NCBI GenBank assembly: GCA_937967765.1 | Contig: CALCML010000130.1 | Location: 1 to 8,390 of the forward strand | Source of the DNA: an uncultured Carnobacterium sp. | Lineage (GTDB): Bacteria > Bacillota > Bacilli > Lactobacillales > Aerococcaceae | Direction: 5' to 3' | Length of the DNA: 8,390 nucleotides | Shown here: one piece after another, positions 1-6,165 of the stretch | Layout of the letters: each line of letters opens with the position of its first letter | Numbering within the stretch: the first letter of the stretch is position 1 | Translations under genes and position numbers: made by a program | Notes under the pieces: model-generated | Told to the model about the DNA's origin: nothing | The model's input: only the letters and a program-made list of their open reading frames with translations | Database searches by the model: none

Positions 1-50
1 TTTTCTTGTAAAAACGTTTTTGTTTCAACTAATTGTTCGTATTTGCTCAT
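1..50 (-). CDS. Purine nucleoside phosphorylase, N-terminal fragment (probable)
   Basis: Only the first 16 codons are inside the window; they read MSKYEQLVETKTFLQE and then run off the left edge. An ATG at 50 is preceded by AGAGGG (57-62), 6 nt away, an adequate ribosome binding site. The start lies 19 nt after the deoB stop, so the two genes are probably co-transcribed. The short N-terminus resembles the first helix of trimeric, inosine/guanosine-type purine nucleoside phosphorylases (PunA/PupG). In Bacillus subtilis the gene after phosphopentomutase is pupG. Such an enzyme would release ribose 1-phosphate, the substrate of the DeoB encoded just upstream. The identification rests mostly on gene order, because 16 residues are too few for a firm family call. 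Confidence 0.6.
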   Translation of the reverse strand, partial: MSKYEQLVETKTFLQE

Positions 51-69
51 GTTGTTCCCTCTTTCTATA

Positions 70-1239
70 TTAGTTTAATTCTTTTAAGAAGCTTGTTCCG
101 TTACCAGTTGATGCTACACCAAAGTTTTCGCTAATTGTTTCTGCGATATCACTGAAGTGGCCTTCTGGTAAGTGTGTTGGGTGTTTCAATGATTTACTAA
201 TAGCTAACACTGGAATGTACTCACGAGTGTGGTCAGTCCCTTTGAACGTTGGGTCGTTTCCGTGGTCAGCTGTAATAATTAATAAATCATCTTCTTGCAT
301 GTTTTCAACGATTTCTGGAATACGAGCATCGAATGCTTCTAATGCTTCTCCGTATCCTTTTGTATTACGACGGTGTCCATATACCGCATCGAAGTCTACT
401 AAGTTTAAGAAACTCATACCTGTGAAGTCTTTCTTCAATACTTCCACTAATTTATCCACGCCATCCATATTATCTTTTGTACGAACGAATTCAGTAATTC
501 CTTGTCCGTTGAAGATATCGTTAATCTTACCAATCGCAATCACATCAAATCCATCTTTCTTCAAGAAGTCTAATGTTGTTTCGCCAAATGGACTTAACGC
601 ATAGTCATGACGGTTTGAAGTTCTTTGGAAGTTGCCTGGTTCACCCACATAAGGACGTGCGATAATACGACCAATCATATATGGATCATCTTTTGTAATT
701 TCACGAGCGTATTCGCAAATACGGTATAACTCTTCTAGCGGAATAATGTCTTCGTGAGCTGCAATTTGCATTACAGGATCAGCAGAAGTATAAACGATTA
801 AATCGCCTGTTTCCATTTGGTGTTTACCATAGTCATCGATAACCGCTGTACCACTGTATGGTAAGTTACATACGATTCCTCTTCCTGAGAACTCAGAAAT
901 ACGGTCTAATAATTCTTGTGGGAAACCATCAGGGAATACACGGAAAGGAGTTTTAATATTTAATCCCATTAATTCCCAGTGACCTGTCATTGTATCTTTA
1001 CCAACAGAAACTTCTTCAAGTTTAGTATAGCTTCCTTCTGGATGTTCTACTGGTGGAACTGTTTTTAAAGGAGCGATATTTCCTAAACCATAACGTTGCA
1101 TATTTGGCACATTTAAGCCCACAGTTTCTGAAATATGACCTAAAGTATGTGAACCTGCATCATCAAATTTTGCAGCATCTGGTGCTTCTCCAATCCCTAC
1201 AGAGTCCATTACAATGACATGTATTCTTTTAAATTTCAT
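70..1239 (-). CDS. deoB: Phosphopentomutase
   Basis: This cytoplasmic enzyme interconverts ribose or deoxyribose 1-phosphate and 5-phosphate, linking nucleoside breakdown to the pentose phosphate pathway and glycolysis. It is an alkaline-phosphatase-superfamily metalloenzyme with two Mn ions. Numbering from the Met at 1239 (389 aa), the metal and catalytic residues are all present: D12 in [12 protein letters not shown], the phospho-accepting T83 in [11 protein letters not shown]154 in YTSAD, D284 and H289 in [12 protein letters not shown]325-H326 in TADHGND, and H337 in GTDHTREY. Length is normal (about 390 aa). The frame is open from an earlier ATG at 1254 (394 aa, adding MEMET), but that ATG has no Shine-Dalgarno. 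The Met at 1239 has GGAG 9 nt upstream, so I prefer it. The gene sits 23 nt after xerD and just before the probable purine nucleoside phosphorylase, its functional partner. Confidence 0.96.
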   Translation of the reverse strand: MKFKRIHVIVMDSVGIGEAPDAAKFDDAGSHTLGHISETVGLNVPNMQRYGLGNIAPLKTVPPVEHPEGSYTKLEEVSVGKDTMTGHWELMGLNIKTPFRVFPDGFPQELLDRISEFSGRGIVCNLPYSGTAVIDDYGKHQMETGDLIVYTSADPVMQIAAHEDIIPLEELYRICEYAREITKDDPYMIGRIIARPYVGEPGNFQRTSNRHDYALSPFGETTLDFLKKDGFDVIAIGKINDIFNGQGITEFVRTKDNMDGVDKLVEVLKKDFTGMSFLNLVDFDAVYGHRRNTKGYGEALEAFDARIPEIVENMQEDDLLIITADHGNDPTFKGTDHTREYIPVLAISKSLKHPTHLPEGHFSDIAETISENFGVASTGNGTSFLKELN

Positions 1240-1248
1240 AGTTTCCAT

Positions 1249-1252
1249 CTCC
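1249..1252 (-). promoter_or_regulatory. Ribosome binding site that decides the deoB start
   Basis: GGAG lies 9 nt before the ATG at 1239. It overlaps the first in-frame ATG (1254-1252) and touches the second (1248-1246). Upstream of 1254 there is only AAAGAAA, which is a poor Shine-Dalgarno. This supports translation from 1239, the start that also matches the usual N-terminus of the family (two to five residues before the conserved R-I/V motif). Confidence 0.6.
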
Positions 1253-1262
1253 ATTTTCTTTA

Positions 1263-2147
1263 TTACGAACGAGGATGTGCTTGTTTGTAAATTTCCTTCA
1301 TTCGTTCGTTTGTAATATGTGTATAAATTTGTGTCGTACTAATATCTGAGTGCCCAAGTAGTTCTTGCACGATTCGAAGGTCGGCACCCGCTTCTAAAAT
1401 ATGGGTTGCAAAGGAATGGCGCAATGTATGCGGGCTCACTTCCTTTGTAATCATGGCCGTCTGAACGATTTTCTTCAAATTCTTCCAGAAACCTTGACGA
1501 GTAAACGGTCCGCCTCTGTGATTTAAAAATAAGACATTCGATAACTTCTTCTCGTCTTCTAAGGCTGGACGAGCATACTCTAAATAGTTTTGAATCCAGT
1601 TGGTTGCTTCTTGACCGATTGGGATAATGCGTTGTTTATTCCCTTTCCCAATCGTTTGTAGGAATCCAAGTTCCAAATGCAAATCACTGAGTTCAATGCT
1701 AATCAGTTCGCTCACACGCATCCCAGTTGCATATAAGAGTTCGAGCATCGCCTTATCTCTTAAGCCTAGAACCGTTGAGGTATCTGGTACCTCCAACAAT
1801 CGATTGACCTCATCGATACTGAGCGCTTTTGGCAACTGCTTCTTCGGTTTTGGCGGATGAATTTGTTGCGTCGGGTCTTTTTCTATCATGCGCTCTTGCA
1901 CGAGAAACTGGAAGAACTTCTTCAAGCAGCTAATCATGCGGCTTGTTGAACTTACTGCATATTCATCTTTTTTCAATTTCTGAAGAAACAGTACCATCGT
2001 TGTATGATCCACATCTTGAAGACGTGTCACCTTTTGTTCTTCTAAAAACTGAGAAAACTTTTCCAAGTCCCGTTTATAACTTTGAACGGTATTATCGGAT
2101 AGACCTTGAACGGTAATACTATCCAGGAAGTAGTGTATTTCTTTCAT
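1263..2147 (-). CDS. xerD: Site-specific tyrosine recombinase XerD
   Basis: XerD partners XerC to resolve chromosome dimers at the dif site near the replication terminus, in contact with the division-septum DNA translocase FtsK/SpoIIIE. The protein is 294 aa, close to the usual 295-298. Residues 1-90 form the N-terminal SAM-like core-binding domain. Residues 105-290 form the catalytic domain, with the complete active set R144 (ATGMRVSEL), K168 (IGKGNKQR), H240 and R243 ([10 protein letters not shown]), H266 (LLGHSDIS) and nucleophile Y275 (QIYTH). Each is exactly four residues lower than in E. coli XerD. The ATG at 2147 has AAGGAAGGG (2154-2162) upstream, located in the last codons of fur. 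Only 3 nt separate the fur stop from this ATG, so translation is probably coupled. XerC, XerS or an integrase are alternatives, but size and the fur/deoB context match B. subtilis ripX (xerD). Confidence 0.94.
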   Translation of the reverse strand: MKEIHYFLDSITVQGLSDNTVQSYKRDLEKFSQFLEEQKVTRLQDVDHTTMVLFLQKLKKDEYAVSSTSRMISCLKKFFQFLVQERMIEKDPTQQIHPPKPKKQLPKALSIDEVNRLLEVPDTSTVLGLRDKAMLELLYATGMRVSELISIELSDLHLELGFLQTIGKGNKQRIIPIGQEATNWIQNYLEYARPALEDEKKLSNVLFLNHRGGPFTRQGFWKNLKKIVQTAMITKEVSPHTLRHSFATHILEAGADLRIVQELLGHSDISTTQIYTHITNERMKEIYKQAHPRS

Positions 2148-2150
2148 CTT

Positions 2151-2600
2151 CTACCCTTCCTTTTGCTGGCAATTCTTGCAAATTCCGTGGAACGTTAGGC
2201 GATGATCGAGTACTTGAAATTGAAATTGCTCTAATACTTTTTGTTCAACATCAACAAGCAAATCCTCTTCAACTTCTTGGATTTGACCGCATTTCACGCA
2301 TAAGAGATGATGCGCAAAATGACGATTAACGGTTTGTTTCAAATGATAACGGCCAATGCCATCATCAAACAGATTTCTAGAAATGATTCCTAAGTCGGTT
2401 AAAATCTCCAATGTTCGATACACAGTAGCTAATCCAATATCCGGATACTTCTGCTTCACATACATGTAGATTTCTTCAGCCGTCAGGAGTTCATTCAGAT
2501 GTTCTAGAAGGATTTCAACCGTTGCCTGTCTTTGCAGGGTCAGTTTAAAACCTTCTTCTTGTAATTTCTTTTGAATCCCTTCAATAGAAATAGATGACAA
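2151..2600 (-). CDS. fur: Fur family metal-responsive transcriptional repressor
   Basis: This is a dimeric cytoplasmic repressor that binds DNA when loaded with metal, in the family Fur/PerR/Zur. An N-terminal winged helix (first ~80 residues) includes the recognition-helix motif ATVYRTLE. The C-terminal part has a His-rich metal segment (RHFAHHLLC) and two CxxC pairs, CVKC and CKNC, forming the family's structural zinc site. The start is judged to be TTG at 2600 (149 aa), because a perfect GGAGG (2609-2613) sits 8 nt upstream. The same frame is open to a GTG at 2615 (154 aa), which has a weak ribosome binding site and would place the GGAGG inside the gene. Position directly before xerD-deoB matches B. 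subtilis fur, favouring Fur over PerR or Zur, but the metal cannot be fixed from sequence. No Fur box was seen upstream of the cluster. Confidence 0.9.
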   Translation of the reverse strand: MSSISIEGIQKKLQEEGFKLTLQRQATVEILLEHLNELLTAEEIYMYVKQKYPDIGLATVYRTLEILTDLGIISRNLFDDGIGRYHLKQTVNRHFAHHLLCVKCGQIQEVEEDLLVDVEQKVLEQFQFQVLDHRLTFHGICKNCQQKEG

Positions 2601-2608
2601 GCGACTCG

Positions 2609-2613
2609 CCTCC
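2609..2613 (-). promoter_or_regulatory. Ribosome binding site that decides the fur start
   Basis: A perfect GGAGG core stands 8 nt before a TTG codon at 2600, 6-10 nt after the cvfB stop. It overlaps the upstream in-frame GTG (2615-2613). A strong Shine-Dalgarno compensating for a weak TTG start is common in Firmicutes. Confidence 0.65.
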
Positions 2614-2618
2614 ACTCA

Positions 2619-3482
2619 TTATTCTTCAATCAGATGGATAAATCCTTCTTCTTGTGTAATTCGTTTTGCTTTTAATAAATTACCAATGGCACGTTTGAAT
2701 TGCCCTTTACTAATTCCAAAAATCTCTTTAATCGTTTTTGGATCTGTTTTATCCCAATAAGGAAGTGTATGTGTTGGACGATTCTTCAGCATCGCTACAA
2801 TCATCTCTGCATCGTCTCCAATAGCCTCGTGCGCACGTGGACGCATCGATACATTCAGTACCCCGTCAGGACGAAGACCAATCACACGAACGGTAATTTC
2901 TTCTCCGAGCGTTGGTTCATATAAGCGCTCCGAAGGATGCAAGAATAATTTATACCCTTCTGGTGTGAAAATCGTTGTTCCTACAAGTTTTACTTGTGTC
3001 ACTGTTCCTGTTAAATCTTTATTCAATAATCCTTTATGACCACGAACAACTTTTTCATTTAATGCTTGACCGTCTCCCATCGTTGCCCATGTGCGGTCCT
3101 TTTTATCTTTAATTAGAGTGACATATAAACGATTATTTTTCTTAGGCCATAACTCTTTCATACTTGGAAGTTCATCCAATGAAACTACCATATCTTTATC
3201 TTCTAAACCAATATCCACGAATACGCCTAAGTCTTTTCTGACTTGTGTCACGCTTGCCCATCCATAACTTTCATTTGTTACTTCAGGAATGTTGAGCGTA
3301 AAGACTTTTTTACGGGAAGAATTCTCATATAAGAATCCCGTTACTACATCACCTATCTTTAGTGATTCGGTAGCGTCGTCTTTTTTTAGACGGAATGTTT
3401 CTCCACTCTTTTGAACGAAAAAGTACTTTTCATTTTCATCCGTGATAATGGCTTGAACAACGGTCGATAATTCACTTGTCAT
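2619..3482 (-). CDS. cvfB: S1-domain RNA-binding protein, CvfB/YitL family
   Basis: CvfB-family proteins bind RNA through tandem S1-like OB folds. In Staphylococcus aureus CvfB affects virulence gene expression, and the B. subtilis homologue is YitL. The molecular role here is unknown. The 287-aa length fits the family. Visible modules are an S1-like segment at about 1-65, a second around 72-130 (GWASVTQVRKDLGVFVDIG), a third around 150-215 (LTGTVTQV to GVLNVSMRP), and a C-terminal winged helix at about 230-287 (KTIKEIFGISKGQFKRAIG), followed by RITQEEGFIHL. The ATG at 3482 has a near-perfect AAGGAGG (3489-3495) 6 nt upstream. It is the first gene of the packed cluster, and its stop lies 18 nt before the preferred fur TTG. 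Whether its RNA-binding function relates to the downstream genes is not evident. Confidence 0.92.
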   Translation of the reverse strand: MTSELSTVVQAIITDENEKYFFVQKSGETFRLKKDDATESLKIGDVVTGFLYENSSRKKVFTLNIPEVTNESYGWASVTQVRKDLGVFVDIGLEDKDMVVSLDELPSMKELWPKKNNRLYVTLIKDKKDRTWATMGDGQALNEKVVRGHKGLLNKDLTGTVTQVKLVGTTIFTPEGYKLFLHPSERLYEPTLGEEITVRVIGLRPDGVLNVSMRPRAHEAIGDDAEMIVAMLKNRPTHTLPYWDKTDPKTIKEIFGISKGQFKRAIGNLLKAKRITQEEGFIHLIEE

Positions 3483-3514
3483 AACAAACCTCCTTCTTCT
3501 ACATTTGTCCTTTT

Positions 3515-3544
3515 ATTTTACCACAAAATAGGGCTTACAGTCAT
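3515..3544 (-). promoter_or_regulatory. Predicted sigma-A promoter, proximal, for cvfB-fur-xerD-deoB
   Basis: The -35 ATGACT (3539-3544, 4 of 6 matches) and -10 TAAAAT (3515-3520, 5 of 6) are separated by 18 nt. TGG immediately before the -10 gives an extended TGn element. Transcription would begin near 3508, leaving a leader of about 25 nt that contains the cvfB ribosome binding site. This is a prediction by eye. Confidence 0.55.
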
Positions 3545-3576
3545 TTAACTCCTTGTATTTCTAACGATTTCTCTAC

Positions 3577-3605
3577 ATTTTATCAAATGGTTCCATATAA
3601 CAAAA
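3577..3605 (-). promoter_or_regulatory. Possible second, distal promoter for the cvfB cluster
   Basis: A TAAAAT -10 (3577-3582) is preceded by TGA, giving an extended TGn element. At 17-nt spacing the -35 position holds only TTTTGT (3600-3605), which overlaps the T-run of the pyk terminator. An extended -10 can tolerate a poor -35. If used, it gives a leader of roughly 88 nt that would include the short open frame at 3518-3544. Confidence 0.35.
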
Positions 3606-3643
3606 AAGCTTGAACAACTTTTTACGGTTTGTTCAAGCTTTTT
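3602..3643 (-). terminator. Intrinsic terminator after pyk
   Basis: A 15-bp perfect inverted repeat (arms 3603-3617 and 3629-3643, each with the core AAGCTTGAACAA or its complement) encloses an 11-nt loop. In the minus-strand transcript the second arm ends in a run of U. The hairpin begins about 18 nt after the pyk stop and separates the pfkA-pyk unit from the cvfB cluster. The arms carry A/T runs at both ends, so it could also act on plus-strand transcripts, although no plus-strand gene is present here. Confidence 0.92.
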
Positions 3644-3660
3644 ATTATGATTTAAATGAA

Positions 3661-5079
3661 TTATACGCGAGCAACTTTCATCATGTTTGTTGTTCCTTTA
3701 ATTCCTAAAGGTACACCAGCAGTGATGATTACTAAATCGCCTTCTTTAGCATTGTGGTTGTCACGAACTGCTTGCATACAGATTTCGAACATTTCATCTG
3801 TAGACTTAGCACGTTCAACGATTACTGGTTTCACACCCCAGATTAATGCCAATGCACGTTGTTGACGTTCAGAAGAAGTCACACCTAAAATTGTTGCGTC
3901 AGGACGGAATTTAGAAATCATTTTTGGAGTATGTCCTGATTCAGTTGCAGCAACGATTGTTTTCACTTTTAAGTTTTTAGCTGTATGAGCTACTGAACGG
4001 CCGATAGCTTCTGCCACATCAGTTTCATCGAATGCTTTTAATTTGAATTTGTCACGTACACGGATTTCTTGTTCTGTACGAACACAGATGTTAGCCATTG
4101 TACGAACAGCTTCAACTGGGTAATCCCCTGCTGCAGACTCACCAGATAACATAACTGCATCTGTACCATCGAAGATAGCGTTCGCTACGTCACCAACTTC
4201 CGCACGTGTTGGACGTGGGTTACGTTGCATTGAATCTAACATTTGAGTTGCAGTGATAACTGGTTTACCTAATGTGTTACATTTCTTGATTAACATTTTT
4301 TGAACGATTGGAACTTCTTCCGCAGCGATTTCAACACCCATGTCTCCACGAGCAACCATTAAACCATCAGATAACGCTAAGATTTCGTCAATGTTGTCGA
4401 TACCTTCTTGGTTTTCGATTTTTGGAATAATTTGGATGTGAGTTGCGTTATATTCTTTTAATAAATCGCGGATTTCTTGAACGTCTGAAGCACGACGAAC
4501 AAAACTTGCTGCGATGAAGTCAATATCATTTTCAATACCGAAGATAATATCTGCACGGTCTTTTTCAGTGATACCAGGTAATTTTGTTTTAACACCAGGA
4601 ACGTTAATTCCTTTTTTGTTTTTAACAACACCACTGTTGTTTACTACGCAGACGATTTCGCCATTTGCGTGGTCTACTTCAGTAACTGCTAACCCTACTA
4701 AACCATCATCTACTAAGATAATCGATCCAGGTTTAACATCGTTGATTAATTCTGGGTAAGTAATAGAGAATTTTTCTTTTGTTCCTAAAACTTCAGTCAT
4801 TGAAATACGAACAACATCACCAGTGTGGAATTCAATCGCACCATTTTCCATATCATGTGTACGGATTTCTGGTCCTTTTGTATCTAAAAGAATCGCGATA
4901 ACACGACCTGTTTCTTTACGAATTTTTTTGATTGTGATGATACGTGCTAAATGTTCTTCATGGTCACCATGTGAGAAGTTTAAACGTGCAACGTTCATCC
5001 CTGCTTCTGCTAATGCTGCTAATTTTTCTGGTGCTTCACTAGCAGGTCCAATTGTACATACGATTTTAGTTCTTTTCAT
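3661..5079 (-). CDS. pyk: Pyruvate kinase
   Basis: Pyruvate kinase transfers phosphate from phosphoenolpyruvate to ADP, the last ATP-forming step of glycolysis, in the cytoplasm as a tetramer. The (beta/alpha)8 core shows R32, N34 and S36 (ARLNFSHG), D66 in [10 protein letters not shown], catalytic K220 and metal ligand E222 in the signature [11 protein letters not shown]246 in ARGDMGVE, and T278 in [10 protein letters not shown]83, aligned by eye with rabbit Glu117, suggests a K+-dependent enzyme. The B domain is at about 70-170, and the C-terminal allosteric domain at about 350-472. The protein ends at 472 aa, so it lacks the extra PEP-utiliser-like domain that makes Bacillus and Staphylococcus pyruvate kinases about 585 aa. 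The ATG at 5079 is preceded by AAAGGAG (5090-5096), 10 nt away. It follows pfkA by 22 nt and is followed by a strong terminator. Confidence 0.98.
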   Translation of the reverse strand: MKRTKIVCTIGPASEAPEKLAALAEAGMNVARLNFSHGDHEEHLARIITIKKIRKETGRVIAILLDTKGPEIRTHDMENGAIEFHTGDVVRISMTEVLGTKEKFSITYPELINDVKPGSIILVDDGLVGLAVTEVDHANGEIVCVVNNSGVVKNKKGINVPGVKTKLPGITEKDRADIIFGIENDIDFIAASFVRRASDVQEIRDLLKEYNATHIQIIPKIENQEGIDNIDEILALSDGLMVARGDMGVEIAAEEVPIVQKMLIKKCNTLGKPVITATQMLDSMQRNPRPTRAEVGDVANAIFDGTDAVMLSGESAAGDYPVEAVRTMANICVRTEQEIRVRDKFKLKAFDETDVAEAIGRSVAHTAKNLKVKTIVAATESGHTPKMISKFRPDATILGVTSSERQQRALALIWGVKPVIVERAKSTDEMFEICMQAVRDNHNAKEGDLVIITAGVPLGIKGTTNMMKVARV

Positions 5080-5101
5080 TTTCTGTTGACTCCTTTAGTT
5101 T

Positions 5102-6073
<972 letters not shown>

Positions 6074-6098
6074 TCACCTCTTAGATTTATTTTTACTG

Positions 6099-6116
6099 GA
6101 ACAAGCCCATTTGTTC
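6099..6116. repeat. Inverted repeat at the predicted pfkA transcription start
   Basis: A perfect 6-bp inverted repeat, GAACAA and TTGTTC, flanks a 6-nt centre (6105-6110). It starts 2 nt downstream of the predicted -10 and covers the predicted transcription start. It could be an operator for a dimeric regulator or a weak leader hairpin. It does not match the catabolite-response (cre) consensus, and the regulator, if any, is unknown. Confidence 0.35.
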
Positions 6117-6118
6117 TC

Positions 6119-6147
6119 ATTTTATCACTTTTTTTTACAAATGTCTT
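6119..6147 (-). promoter_or_regulatory. Predicted sigma-A promoter of pfkA-pyk
   Basis: The -35 AAGACA (6142-6147, 4 of 6) and -10 TAAAAT (6119-6124, 5 of 6) are separated by an ideal 17 nt. TGA before the -10 makes an extended TGn element, and the spacer contains an 8-A run. Transcription would start near 6112, giving a leader of about 45 nt. The -35 lies 18 nt after the dnaE stop. No terminator was seen after dnaE, so read-through from dnaE into pfkA is possible as well. Confidence 0.6.
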
Positions 6148-6165
6148 TCATTTTCATAAACTTTT

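Noticed and set aside
215..604. Plus-strand open frame of 129 codons opposite deoB, and similar plus-strand frames at 1627-1860, 4514-4759, 5412-5750 and 6590-6997
   Set aside because: They are antisense to strongly conserved genes, have low-complexity Ser/Thr/Pro-rich translations and no recognisable domains.
3443..3449. TGATAAT, half of a Fur box
   Set aside because: It lies inside cvfB coding sequence and no matching inverted half-site is adjacent.
6137..6150. A cre-like sequence (TGAAAG-ACATTTGT on the minus strand) at the pfkA -35
   Set aside because: The invariant central CG of the catabolite-response element is missing and the right half matches poorly.
6139..6153. Short hairpin AAATG/CATTT after dnaE as a possible terminator
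   Set aside because: The stem is only about 5 AT-rich base pairs, and on the minus strand it is followed by A's rather than T's.
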